Origin: Lantana camara
Lineage: Eukaryota; Streptophyta; Magnoliopsida; Lamiales; Verbenaceae
Direction: 5' to 3'
DNA: 64,000 bases
Assembly (NCBI GenBank): GCA_037501455.1
Contig: CM074856.1
Location: forward strand, 20,295,001 to 20,359,000
The notes under the pieces are model-generated. The model was given only the letters and a program-made list of their open reading frames with translations, was not told the origin of the DNA and ran no database searches. The stretch's first letter is position 1. Every line of letters begins with the position of its first letter. A program made the position numbers and the translations under genes. Shown here in pieces: positions 1 to 9,514 of the stretch.

Positions 1-1
1 T

Positions 2-649
2 ATGTACGCAATGCATTGCACTATACCAGATATTTCCTTTGCAGTTTCAAAACTTAGCAGATACACTAGCAGTCCCAATGCTGGTCATTGGAAAGCTATT
101 AGTAGGGTACTTGGGTACCTTAAGAGAACTATTAGCTTTGGTCTGTTCTATAACAAATTCCCTAGTGTGTTGGAAGGGTACTCAGATGCGAGTTGGATAA
201 CTAGCGTGGGAGATAACAAATCCACAAGTGGGTGGGTTTTCACTCTTGTCGGTGGGGCTGTTTCTTGGGCAAGCAAGAAACAGACAATAATCTCTCACTC
301 TACCATGGAATCTGAGTTCATAGCTTTAGCTCAAGCTGGACAAGAGGCTGATTGGATAAGAAATATGTTGTTAGACATAGATCTGTGGCCAAGTCCAATG
401 CCTCCAATCTCGTTGTATTGTGACAGTGAAGCAACGCTTACAAAAGCGTACAATGGTACCTATAATGGTAAGTCTAGACATATTGGTCTTAGACATGCAT
501 TTGTGAGACAATTGATACAAGATGGTATCATAACAATTGTCTATGTGAGGTCAAATAAGAATTTGGCTGATCCGTTTACTAAGCCTCTGACGAGAGACTT
601 AGTAGCTACAACTACTAGAGATATGGGACTTAAACCACCCGAACCATAA
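2..649 (+). CDS. Ty1/copia pol, C-terminal end (RT tail and RNase H), cut by the window edge
   Basis: This is the last 215 residues of a copia polyprotein. It begins in the end of the reverse transcriptase (ISFAVSKLSRY, then ISRVLGYLKRT) and runs into RNase H, which removes the RNA strand during element replication. The acidic RNase H residues are visible in GYSDASW, STMESEF, YCDSEA and LADPFTKPL. The last motif, near the C terminus, is typical of plant copia elements. The frame is open to its stop at 647-649. The upstream domains lie outside the window, so the integrity of the whole element cannot be judged. Confidence 0.93.
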   Translation: MYAMHCTIPDISFAVSKLSRYTSSPNAGHWKAISRVLGYLKRTISFGLFYNKFPSVLEGYSDASWITSVGDNKSTSGWVFTLVGGAVSWASKKQTIISHSTMESEFIALAQAGQEADWIRNMLLDIDLWPSPMPPISLYCDSEATLTKAYNGTYNGKSRHIGLRHAFVRQLIQDGIITIVYVRSNKNLADPFTKPLTRDLVATTTRDMGLKPPEP

Positions 650-1181
650 GTGATGGTAACCCTACCTATAATCTAGGTTTCCTCTGATTATAGGTTCAAA
701 GGGAAAAACAAGTCACGAGTTGGTTAGAGCTATCAAGTGGTCTCATATGTAGTAGAAGATAGCTCAGTGAGTTGCAAAGTGACAAGGTTGAGCTACGCTC
801 TTAACAAAATGCTGCACTACTGCAACAAGTGCTCGAGAAACATTTTGCCTATATGAACAAGAAGTGAAGCCGCTTCTTATAGAGAGTTGTGGTTTACTCT
901 CTTAAAGGTTCATGAAACGGGATATAGCATATGGCTTTATAAGCGCAAAGCAGAGGAGTGCTTGCTGCATGAGAAAGAAAACATGTGTATGATAACTCCG
1001 ATTGCATCACAAAGGAGTTGAGGTTCAATCTACGGACACCGTCAACTTCGATGCAGTTTTGAGTTATCTACACTAAGGGAAGGTTCAATATTCGTCACAC
1101 CTTCCTCTAGGCATGTGATCTTTGACAAAATCTTCAGGGACTTGTCTGGAAAAAGAGTAGTTTTCCAAACAAGTGGGGGAT
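650..1181 (+). other. Copia 3' untranslated spacer ending in a polypurine tract
   Basis: There is no long ORF between the pol stop and the LTR. The end, AAGTGGGGGA at 1171-1180, is a polypurine tract of the kind that primes plus-strand synthesis, and it lies directly against the TG that opens the LTR. The spacer is about 530 bases, normal for copia elements. Confidence 0.75.
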
Positions 1182-1900
1182 TGTTGAATATGCTGTGCAT
1201 ATATATATATAATTAATTGTTGGAGAATTAATATATATATGAATAATTGTTGGAGGATTAATCAATAATTATGAAAAGGCATATCAAAGGTTGTTTGGAA
1301 AATGTGCATTGGTTATTGTGTCCCACATTGGAAAAATAACACTAAGCAGACAGCTTTATATATTAAAATGTTGTATGTGTTATTAAATTATGGGACCCAA
1401 GAGAGGACTAATGGGCTCACTCGCGGTGCGGTGCACCGCACCGCCCGCGCGCACGGGCACGAGCACGGGCATGGGCCGGGGCTGGGCATGGGCGAATGTG
1501 GCGTTTGATGGCGCACTTTGCACTTCGCAAGGAGCCTCGCCTCCGAGTCCAGAGCCTTACTTTTTGAGCCAGAGTCGGCCTGATCCAGTCCAAAATTCAA
1601 ATTACGAACCAATGTCCAAGTACATCTGCTGAGGGATGTCTAGGTACATCCGAATCTGATTCAAATGTCAGATCCGTTGAGGGATGTAACAGTCAGGTAG
1701 TGGGCAGTAATAGGGGTGTAATTCAGGCCATTAACACCTGAATTTGACCTATTCAAATTCCTACATTTAAACCTGTCAGACTCCTGACACCTACAAATAG
1801 ACAATTCTATCACCTGAAAATATACAATAAAAAACTCACCTGAATTCTGGCAAATTGCTATTGTCCGAATTCATATTTTTACCAACTTGACATATATCTT
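1182..1900 (+). mobile_element. 3' LTR of the copia element (right end approximate)
   Basis: The LTR opens with TGTTGAATATGC immediately after the purine tract and contains the stretch TGTGTCCCACATTGGAAA, which is common in plant copia LTRs. A GC-rich patch at 1420-1500 stands out against the AT-rich surroundings. The right boundary is a guess: the 5' LTR is outside the window, so there is no second copy or target duplication to fix it. Candidate CA ends lie near 1890. Confidence 0.6.
1423..1444. repeat. 22-bp perfect GC-rich palindrome in the copia LTR
   Basis: Two 11-base arms (GCGGTGCGGTG and its reverse complement) meet without a spacer. It sits at the start of the only strongly GC-rich patch of the LTR and could form a hairpin in the transcript. 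Confidence 0.8.
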
Positions 1901-2357
1901 AAAAGTAAATCGTCTGCAACCTTTAGCAAACTCAGAGAGTAGGGGCGATTAACACTTTAAGGACAGGGACCACCCGTGTCATTCTGATCCCATTTCTCCC
2001 ATTTTCTCAACAGTTGTAAACTATTTCCTTTTTTTATAAGGTAAAATAGTAAAAATAATGAGTGTTCAAAAAATAAAATAAAAAACTCAAAAAGACTGTT
2101 CATTTAACTGTTTGGGGGACTTTTTAATTTTGGTGTACTTTCCAAACACCTTTTTAAAACTAGGGTATTTTTTATACATAGTGCAAAATTAGTATAAGAA
2201 GCTTACCTGAAAAGCGTCTGCAAAAATTCATGATACGGTTGATATTTTCTTACAAATCTATACAATAACTTTTCTAAAATTATAAATTCTACCCCAACAT
2301 TTACAGTTTTCTACAAAAAGAGAATTCACTTTTATTGTAAACTTTTAATAAATTGTA
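1901..2357. other. AT-rich DNA between the copia LTR and the viral sequence
   Basis: No ORF or recognisable element is seen. It may contain the end of the LTR and a little host or viral leader DNA; the left junction of the virus could not be placed to the base. Confidence 0.5.
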
Positions 2358-2627
2358 ATGGACAAAACGTCAATACACCCCCTGTCTAGATGGTATCAGA
2401 TCCTAGAAGACGATGTCTTTTGGGATAAAAAATATAAAATGTTGATAAAAATAATTATAGATACAATGTATAAATTATTTGAAATAGGAATTATTATATG
2501 GTTTCAAATTCTAGATGAAGATAAAAGACTAGATGATTTAGAAAATGAATTAAATTATCTAGATATAGATGGATATAATACAGATGTATCCTATGATGAT
2601 ACAGATTGGCAATATCCTTCGCCTTAA
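2358..2627 (+). CDS. Viral small ORF A, unknown function
   Basis: An 89-residue frame, or 62 residues if it starts at the ATG at 2439, downstream of the primer site. The middle is rich in I, L and K and includes a hydrophobic stretch (IGIIIWFQIL); the tail is acidic (DDTDW). No family is recognised. The next ORF begins one base after its stop, the tight spacing seen in polycistronic plant pararetroviruses. Its position just after the primer site is comparable to the small first ORF of some caulimovirids, but homology is not claimed. Confidence 0.5.
   Translation: MDKTSIHPLSRWYQILEDDVFWDKKYKMLIKIIIDTMYKLFEIGIIIWFQILDEDKRLDDLENELNYLDIDGYNTDVSYDDTDWQYPSP
2391..2400 (+). promoter_or_regulatory. 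Probable Met-tRNA primer binding site of the pararetrovirus
   Basis: TGGTATCAGA matches the first ten bases of the initiator Met-tRNA primer site used by caulimovirids; the match ends at the eleventh base. It lies at the left edge of the viral sequence and inside the first small ORF. That suggests either that this ORF begins at a later ATG (2439) or that the site overlaps coding sequence. Confidence 0.65.
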
Positions 2628-2628
2628 G

Positions 2629-2796
2629 ATGAGAATTTTAAATAAACGAGAGATAGCTAATTTATATAATTTTTATAATGATATGCTAAAATATTTTCTA
2701 AAAATGAATAAATTAAATCCTTCCAATTATTATAAAAAGAAGATAAGGAAGTTTAGAATAAAGAGATATTATTATTCAAACCTCCTTTCTATATGA
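2629..2796 (+). CDS. Viral small ORF B, unknown function
   Basis: A 55-residue basic protein beginning MRILNKREI and ending in a lysine-, arginine- and tyrosine-rich tail (KKKIRKFRIKRYYY). The frame is also open upstream to an ATG at 2569 inside ORF A, but the ATG at 2629, one base after the ORF A stop, gives the usual viral spacing. The stop overlaps the start of the next ORF as ATGA. The function is unknown; the tail could bind nucleic acid. Confidence 0.45.
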   Translation: MRILNKREIANLYNFYNDMLKYFLKMNKLNPSNYYKKKIRKFRIKRYYYSNLLSI

Positions 2797-3011
2797 ATCG
2801 TTATTGGAAAGATTGGATTAACAATATAAATAAAATATTAGAATTGGACACTAAAATAGATAAATTAAGAGATGAAATAAAAACTTCAGTGGAAAAAGAA
2901 CTTTGTAATAAAAATAAAAATGAAATAAAGAAGCTAAAAAATCTATTAAAAAAGGAAAAGAATAAGGCTTTATTAAACAGAATAAAAGCTGGAAAAATGT
3001 GGAAACGATAG
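2793..3011 (+). CDS. Viral small ORF C, short coiled-coil protein
   Basis: A 72-residue lysine- and glutamate-rich frame starting MNRYWKDWI, with heptad-like leucine and isoleucine spacing (INKILELDTKIDKLRDEI) that predicts a coiled coil. It overlaps the stop of ORF B by ATGA. Its last codons overlap the open frame of ORF D. The function is unknown. Confidence 0.45.
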   Translation: MNRYWKDWINNINKILELDTKIDKLRDEIKTSVEKELCNKNKNEIKKLKNLLKKEKNKALLNRIKAGKMWKR

Positions 3012-3061
3012 ACATAAACCTTCAATCTATAATAGAATCTGTTAATAGAATTAAAGAAGAA

Positions 3062-3415
3062 ATGTTAAATCTTCAAGATTCTATAAGAGAACTAAAGAAT
3101 GAAGTTCAACTAAATAGAGTTAGCGTAAAACAGTTAGAAATAACTATTAAAGAGAGAGAAAAAAGATCTAAAGCTGAAAAATTAAAAGATATAGAAAAGG
3201 AAATAAAAACTCCATTTAAAGTAATAAATTTAGAAAAGGCCAAACCATATGAAAAAGGCTCTTTTGATGATTATATGCTAAATACCATAGTTCCGAGAAT
3301 GCTAAAAGAACAGGAAGAGAGTTCTAAAGGAGCTCTTGAAAGGCTTAAAGTTAAAGGAACTAATATAGAAAATGAAAATAAACAAGAAGAAGATCAAAAT
3401 CAAATACAAACATGA
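3062..3415 (+). CDS. Viral ORF D, coiled-coil protein in the virion-associated-protein position
   Basis: The frame is open from 2966, but its first ATG is at 3062, giving 117 residues. The N-terminal half is a strong coiled coil (LQDSIRELKNEVQLNRVSV); the C-terminal part is charged. A small coiled-coil protein immediately before the coat protein matches the size and place of the caulimovirus virion-associated protein, which tetramerises and binds the capsid. That identity is inferred from position and coil only. Its TGA overlaps the coat protein start as ATGA. A non-AUG start at 2999 or a lost upstream ATG is possible. Confidence 0.5.
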   Translation: MLNLQDSIRELKNEVQLNRVSVKQLEITIKEREKRSKAEKLKDIEKEIKTPFKVINLEKAKPYEKGSFDDYMLNTIVPRMLKEQEESSKGALERLKVKGTNIENENKQEEDQNQIQT

Positions 3416-4721
3416 ATGAAATAAATGATTTAATAGAAGATTTTGAAAAAATAAACTTGGATGATATAGTAGAGTATGAAATAAGAATGAATAACGCCGA
3501 TTCTTCGGAAACTAAAAGAGAAGATGGATCAACATTAGAAGATCCAGATGAATCTATGGGATCCAACGAATCAAAAAGTTATCCAACTTATTTTAATACA
3601 AAGAAAAATAAGCATCAAGATAAAAGAAATAAAGGATATAATGCTAAATATCAACTAAATGATGATTATTCGGAACCTATAAATGTAAATGGAAGCAAAT
3701 TAAATTTGAATAATAAAAGAGATAAAAGAAAAGCCCTAGCCAAATGGATAAATGATATGATTGCATATTTCCTAAATCAAGATGAGATACACGCTACAGC
3801 AACTAGAAGAACAGAATATATAATATCTACACTTGATGGAATTATAAACAGTTGGTGGAAAGGAATTTCTTCTGACGTACAAGGAATAATGAGAACTGAA
3901 ACAGAAACTGGTTTTGATAAAGATATTAGAACTAGTGTAGAGCGAATGACATACTATATAGCTGATGAATTTTTAGGAGAACCTTGGATAAATGATGCTG
4001 AAAAAGAATATTTAAAAGAAAAAGAAGAAGCTAGAAATGATCTTATAAATCTTTCTATATGCTCTATAAAATTCCTTAGAAATTATATAGAAGAATTTTG
4101 TGAATATTATTATAGACAATATTGGAGTGGAGAGTCACAAGACATATATCTTAAAATTTTCTATTCGAAACTCCCAAATCCATGGAATACACATATAAAT
4201 AAAGTTTGGGAAAAAGAAAAGGAAAATGTAAGTAATAATCTAGGTGGAAGAATAAGAGTTTTAATAGATGAATTAAAAAGGCTATGTTATGAACAAAGTT
4301 ATACAAGAAATCTAGAAAAATTTCTGGACTTTATTGTTCAAAATTAGAGATGCCTACCCAATGGGGTTGTGCAGAGAAAAATAGAAATAGACCTTATCGA
4401 AAGAGAAAATTCAAAAAGAACAGATACAAAAAATATAAAAAGTTTGATAGAAAAAATATAAAACCTAAAAGAAGATTTTTTAAGAGAAAAGGAAAATCAA
4501 ATAAAAAACCTACAAAATATCAATGCTGGAATTGTGGTGAAGAAGGTCATAAATCACCAGAATGTCCTAAACCTATGAAGGTAAGAACGATAGAAGCTGG
4601 ATTTATAGAAATAAAAGACGAACTAGAAGAAGTTTCAGATATAAAAAATTATATAGGAAATGAAATATATGTTGAAATAAGTTCTTCAGAAAATTCTGAA
4701 TTAGAATCTGAATCGGATTAA
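3412..4721 (+). pseudogene. Viral coat protein, split by a frame break
   Basis: The first part (3412-4347, 311 codons) has an acidic N terminus and a capsid-like core rich in W, Y and F (INSWWKGI, YYYRQYWSG, FYSKLPNPWN). It stops at TAG 4345-4347. The rest continues in another frame from 4350: a strongly basic K/R segment, then a zinc knuckle (CWNCGEEGHKSPEC, C-x2-C-x4-H-x4-C) and an acidic serine-rich tail. Core, basic stretch and CCHC knuckle in this order are diagnostic of caulimovirid coat proteins. A short insertion or deletion near 4330-4350 explains the break; an ancestral two-ORF arrangement is less likely. The movement ORF follows with no gap (TAA then ATG). Confidence 0.85.
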
Positions 4722-6044
4722 ATGGATTCTGAAATACAGAATTATAATGAAGAAGAAATAATAGAAGAAGAAAGTACAGCAGAATATACTAAACGAATAA
4801 CTTTTAGTCAAGAAACACTTGACAAAATAAAAAACTTAAAGTTAAGTACAGCAAATCCGACAAATAATTTATTCACTGGATTGGCTAATTTAGTAAAAAG
4901 AAATAAGATAAATATCTATGACTATCACGAGGTAGAAAAAGCTATAAGTATAGAAAATATCTCTGGAAAGATCAAGATAAGTCTTATAACAAGAGGAATT
5001 GCTAATAATGCTATAAATAAAGTGAAAAAATCTCTTAGACCAAAAATACAATATATATATTTGGAAAGAGTACAATTTCTAGTTAAATCTCTATTTAGAG
5101 AATGTATAGATAGTCCATTAGTCCTATCTTTACATGATCAAAGATTTAGAGACGCTAAAACTAGTCATCTGGGAACAATCGAAGGAAATTTGTTTTATAA
5201 ACAATTTCTTTTTGATGTTTTTCCGAAATATAGTATCAATTTACAAGATGAAAATATAGATGAAGTCTTAACTTTACATTATAAATTTCTAAAAGATATA
5301 GGCTTAAAAGATGGAAGTAAGGCTTTCACTATCTACTATAGAGCACTTTATGTGTTGAGTAATAGTAATTATGGTAGAACTTATCAAAATGAACCATACT
5401 TAAAAATAGATGAAGAATGTAAAGATATAGCTACCGCAAAATTACCTTTATTAGAAGAAATACAAGAAATAGAACCCTATCAAATAGAAATTAATAATGA
5501 ACCAGAAATGGAAAAAAGATTATTACCTTCTGGTTTAAGTTTCCAAGGAAACAGATTATTAGGAGGAAGTTCTAAATATTCTCTTACTGGAGAAGGTTCT
5601 GGTATAAAAATAGAAAGAAAGTTAACTGTTAATAAATCTCTAAGATATACAAATTCAATGATTATAGAAGGAGAATATTTTAATGGAACTGATAGAATAT
5701 TTGGACCTAAAATATTGATAGACACAGGAGCTAGTGTTAATCGCTTTGCTCAAGTGAAAAATAAAGGACTAATAGGAATGATTACTAGCCTGCCAATCCA
5801 ATATACAACCTTTGATGGATTTAAGGCAACATGTAATCAAGAGTTATATGTCCAAATTACTATACAAGGAATAAAATTGAAAGTTAAATGTTGTATAGAT
5901 ACATACATGAATGGAGAATTCTTTGATATAATTCTAGGAAATGAATTTCTTAATAATTGTGAATATTACAAAATAGAAAAGAATGGAGTTACACTCCAAA
6001 TACAAGAAAATGAAATATTTTGTCCTAATTATGAAAGGAATTAA
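4722..6044 (+). CDS. Viral movement protein fused to a retropepsin-like domain
   Basis: This open frame of 440 residues starts directly after the coat stop. Residues about 20-220 look like a caulimovirid 30K-type movement protein, which enlarges plasmodesmata for cell-to-cell spread. Motifs include FRECIDSPLVLSLHD, GTIEGNLFYKQFLF and YALSN-like YVLSNSNYG. Residues about 310-435 are an aspartic-protease-like domain with ILIDTGAS (Asp at residue 334) and a flap-end motif IILGNEFL. In known caulimovirids the protease belongs to the polymerase, so a protease-like domain on the movement ORF is unusual. The last 62 bases overlap the next ORF in another frame. Confidence 0.82.
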   Translation: MDSEIQNYNEEEIIEEESTAEYTKRITFSQETLDKIKNLKLSTANPTNNLFTGLANLVKRNKINIYDYHEVEKAISIENISGKIKISLITRGIANNAINKVKKSLRPKIQYIYLERVQFLVKSLFRECIDSPLVLSLHDQRFRDAKTSHLGTIEGNLFYKQFLFDVFPKYSINLQDENIDEVLTLHYKFLKDIGLKDGSKAFTIYYRALYVLSNSNYGRTYQNEPYLKIDEECKDIATAKLPLLEEIQEIEPYQIEINNEPEMEKRLLPSGLSFQGNRLLGGSSKYSLTGEGSGIKIERKLTVNKSLRYTNSMIIEGEYFNGTDRIFGPKILIDTGASVNRFAQVKNKGLIGMITSLPIQYTTFDGFKATCNQELYVQITIQGIKLKVKCCIDTYMNGEFFDIILGNEFLNNCEYYKIEKNGVTLQIQENEIFCPNYERN

Positions 6045-7902
6045 TTTTCCTTTAAGTGTTTTTATACATTTAACACTTTTAAAAGGAAATATAACAACAT
6101 GTGCTTTGATAGATACGGGATTAGAAATAACAACATTTAAAACATTCTTAATTAAAGAATGGAAGACAGATAGCAATATAAGAATTAAAGGAATAACGGG
6201 ACAATCTCAAGATATTAATAAAGTAGCTAAAGATGTAGAAATAATACTTGGAAGTACGATAATTCTTATTAAACAAGTATATGAATACAATTCTTTAGAA
6301 GCAGATATATTATTAGGAAATAATTTCCTTGAACAACTTCAATTCTATACACAAAACGTATATATGGTAACATTAAAAACATCTTGTGGACATTTTCTTA
6401 AAATACCGAGAGTCAGTAAACCATTCAGAGTTCAGCCAGCTGAGCGTGGTGGACGACAGGTGTCTGAGAAAATTCCAATATAGATAAATACCATTTCTAT
6501 AAAAAGGATAAACTTAGATGTTATTAAAAAGAAAATAGAAGAAAATTATAATAATAATCCATTAGCTTTTTGGAAAGAAAGTCATCCCAAAGCTAAAATA
6601 GAATTAACTGAAAATGTAATTATAAAAGAAAAACCTATGTTATACACTATTGAAGAAAGACAAGAATTTAAAAAACAAATAGAAGAATTAATGAATAAAA
6701 AACTCATTCGAAAAAGCTTCAGTCCTTTCTCGAGTCCTACTTTTATGGTTATGAATGAAGCAGAAAAGAAGAGGAATAAAGCTAGAATGGTAATAAATTT
6801 TAAAAGGTTAAATTATTTTACTAAAACTGATAGTTATCCTTTACCGAATAAAGAAGTTATTATAAACCTAGTAAAAAATAAGTCTTTCTATTCTAAATTT
6901 GATTGCACCTCAGGGTTTTGGCAAATAAAAATGGAAGAAGATAGTATTCAATACACTGCATTCAGTGCTCCTCAAGGATATTACGAATGGCTTGTAATGC
7001 CTTTTGGGCTAAAAAATGCACCTTGGATATATCAAAGGAAAATGGATAATATCTTTTCAAAATACCATAAATTTATGATAGTATATATAGATGACATCTT
7101 AATCTCTTCAGATACAGAAGAGGATCATAGAAAACATCTTTTACTATTTGCAAAAATTTGTAAAGAAAATGGAATTGCTCTCTCTGAGAGAAAAACCATA
7201 ATAGAGAAAAAAGAAATAGAATTCTTAGGGTTAAAATTGAGTTCTGCAGGAATAAAATTGCAACCTCATATTTCCCGAAAAATCTTAGAATTTTCGGACA
7301 AACTAGACAATAGAAATCAAATAGAAAGGTTTCTGGGATGTTTAAACTATGCTGAAGGATTTATTCCAGATTTAGCAAAGAAAAAGTATGAAATACAAAA
7401 ATTGCTTAGGAAAAATAATACTAAAGGATGGAATTCTAGACATACAGATATAGTGATTAGTCTTAAAAAGGAATGCAAAACATTACCGGAATTAAGACTA
7501 CCAGAAGATAAAGACAATCTTATTGTCCAAACCGATTCTTCAGATTTATATTGGTCTGTAATTCTAAAAACAGATCTAAATGAAATTTGTAGATATACCA
7601 GTGGAACTTTCAGTCAAGCTGAAGTAAATTATACAACACATGAAAAAGAACTACTTGGTATAATAAGAGGAATTGAAAAGTTTTCTCTTTTCCTTTTACA
7701 AAAACCTTTTGAAGTTCATATAGATAATACTCAAATTCAAATTTTAATACAAAACAAACTTCCAAATAAACCTCAATATAGGAGACTACATCGTTGGCAA
7801 GTTGTCTTGTCACACTATAATTTTAAGGTAAAACATATTAAAAGAATGGCTAATTTCGTAGCAGATTTCCTTTCTCGAAATGTTGAATATGGTCTTGACT
7901 AA
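5983..7902 (+). pseudogene. Viral polymerase: second retropepsin-like domain, reverse transcriptase and RNase H, with one in-frame stop
   Basis: From the ATG at 5983 the frame encodes a retropepsin-like domain (ALIDTGLE with Asp at residue 44; DILLGNNFL), then meets a TAG at 6481-6483. The same frame stays open to 7902. It contains the RT finger and palm (YSKFDCTSGFWQIKM, VMPFGLKNAPWIYQ, catalytic YIDDILIS) and RNase H (QTDSSD, THEKELLGI, HIDNTQIQ, FVADFLSRN). This enzyme copies the pregenomic RNA into DNA inside the capsid. The single TAG makes it a probable pseudogene; translational readthrough is conceivable. In the protease-like motif DTG is kept, but the usual A or S after it is L. Confidence 0.88.
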
Positions 7903-8089
7903 AGGCGAGTATATGCGTCTACATATACCTAGTCCATCTCAAACGGTAGATGGTAAAGACATTATCAAATCCGTTGATGGGTGATGATTTCCCAAAAATC
8001 ATATTGAGACGAGCATATGCGTATACGTATACCTAGTCCATTTAACAAATCTGTTAAAGGGTGGTGATTTCCCAAAAATCACTTCAAGG
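7903..8089 (+). promoter_or_regulatory. Viral intergenic region with a duplicated block and two matching hairpins
   Basis: Two imperfect direct copies (about 7903-8007 and 8008-8089) share ATACCTAGTCCAT near the front. Each ends in a 7-bp hairpin with loop CCCAA: ATGATTT/AAATCAT at 7984-8002 and GTGATTT/AAATCAC at 8064-8082. The outer pair changes from A-T to G-C between copies, so pairing is preserved. The second copy lacks about 25 bases. The block lies between polymerase and the transactivator-position ORF, where caulimoviruses have their subgenomic promoter, so a transcription or RNA-structure role is plausible. Confidence 0.65.
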
Positions 8090-8097
8090 CTAATAAA

Positions 8098-8124
8098 GTT
8101 TTATTTCACCTTCAATTTTGCAGG
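8098..8124 (+). promoter_or_regulatory. Splice-acceptor-like sequence directly before the transactivator-position ORF
   Basis: A pyrimidine-rich run ending in TTTTGCAG lies at 8109-8123, two bases before the ATG at 8125. It has the form of a plant 3' splice site. In rice tungro bacilliform virus the last ORF is reached by splicing, so a spliced message is a reasonable inference here, not shown. Confidence 0.4.
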
Positions 8125-9175
8125 ATGAAGGACATACAAGAACTAGCTGAAATAAAGACTGAAGTTGATACACTAAGAGTAATCTCTCTTGATATAAATG
8201 AAGCACTAAACATCTTTGAAGACTCCATACAAGATAGTCTCAGAGTTTTATCCGATCTTGTCATAGAAAATGCAAAAAAAATGGATAATTTATATGAAAG
8301 AATTGAAAAATTAGAAAATAATAAAGAAAAGGCAGAGTGTTCAGGCAGTAAAAAGCTAGAGATGCCTGTAAAAATAGAGGAAGATAATAAAAATAAAGGA
8401 ATAAAAGTTGAGGAAGAGAAAAAACATCCTCTACAAGAACAATAAAAATTGAACCACTTCAAAATCTGGTTCTTTCAAAACTGTTCAAATAAAGGGTGAA
8501 TATATACCAAAACATTCCTATGATAAAGAATACAAGCGAATGTTTGATCTGGCATATAACTATCCAGATTGTGATGAAATCTTTTACTCAAGTGGAAACA
8601 CAATTTACCCAAGGTTAACTGCAATCGATGGGGCTGATCCAAACCAAGTTCTAAAACTTGCAGAATTTGGTTTTCTTGATTTAATATATCTGAGCAAAGA
8701 ACATAAGGATATAAGTGGATTTGAAGATACATTTAAGTCCAAGGTTTCCCAATTTGCTAAATGAAGACAATGCGTCTTGAAATTCTACACCATATCTCCA
8801 GAATTGGATGGAAATAGATGGTATGAGTCACTTCATATTGTCTCAATAAATCCATTATACATCAATATCAACTTAGAAGTTGGAAGGAAAAGCTTCAAGG
8901 CTGCAATATACTCCCCGGAATGGGTTGTTACAAGAAGAGCTCTAGGGATAAAAGCAATACAGAGTATCGTAGAGAATCTTCTGAATAAAGGATTTCAAAC
9001 CATTTGTGCCGCTGGTAATTGGATTTTAGTTACTAACGGCTCTGTAAATGATCCGAGATCTGGATTGCTAGAGGAATACTACAGTTGCCTTGTTACCCAT
9101 AGAACTATTTGCTCCACTGCTACAAGACAAGAGGCGTGCAAATTAATTGGGTGCCATACAGACATAAGGATGTAA
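8125..9175 (+). pseudogene. Viral protein in the transactivator/viroplasmin position, broken in two places
   Basis: The N-terminal part (8125-8445, 106 codons) is a coiled coil followed by a charged low-complexity tail. A second frame is open from 8453, passes an ATG at 8540, and is cut by TGA at 8762-8764. It then continues to 9175 with compact globular sequence (KFYTISPELDGNRWYE, GFQTICAAGNWILVT). One frame break near 8445-8453 and one stop therefore separate three parts of what was probably a single ORF of about 350 codons. Being last before the 35S-like promoter is the place of the caulimovirid transactivator; that identity rests on position, not on a recognised motif. Confidence 0.55.
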
Positions 9176-9193
9176 CTGCATAAAGAGAAAAGT

Positions 9194-9259
9194 CCAATAG
9201 AGGGACGTAAGCAATGACGCCTGCAACCAATAGAGAGACGTAAGCAATGACATCTGCAA
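9194..9259 (+). promoter_or_regulatory. Tandem 33-bp viral enhancer units with CCAAT and as-1-like motifs
   Basis: Two adjacent 33-bp units (9194-9226 and 9227-9259) differ at about three bases. Each starts CCAATAGAG and contains GACGTAAGCAATGAC, which resembles the as-1 element (paired TGACG motifs bound by TGA-type bZIP factors) of the CaMV 35S promoter. They lie about 115-180 bases before the TATA box. Confidence 0.7.
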
Positions 9260-9372
9260 ACTATCGGCAGGATCTTAGCCGTTGAAGAAAAAAGATAGAT
9301 CTGACGAATACAAATGAAAGTTAGGATTTCCTTATCTGAAGGAATCTTATCTCTTTACGCGTTTTAGAGTTC

Positions 9373-9380
9373 TATAAATT
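9373..9380 (+). promoter_or_regulatory. TATA box of the viral pregenomic promoter
   Basis: TATAAATT lies downstream of the as-1-like units, and poly(A) signals follow about 115-135 bases later. Transcription would start near 9405. This gives the short terminal redundancy expected of a pararetroviral RNA. Confidence 0.65.
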
Positions 9381-9489
9381 GACAGAGTCTATAATAGAAA
9401 AGGGCATCGAAAAAACAGAGAGTCAAGAGTGAGAAAAAGTGTCTGTAAGAATTGTAATTCGAGTGTTTTTCTTTGTACCGAGTATGGAA

Positions 9490-9514
9490 AAATAAACCCT
9501 TGAAGGGGAAATAA
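9490..9514 (+). terminator. Viral poly(A) signals
   Basis: Two AATAAA motifs (9490 and about 9509) lie 85-110 bases after the inferred start site. In caulimovirids the signal is passed once near the 5' end and used after a full circuit of the genome. Confidence 0.6.

Noticed and set aside
1302..1632. Three overlapping ORFs on both strands.
   Set aside because: They lie in the copia LTR and arise from its GC-rich repeat patch.
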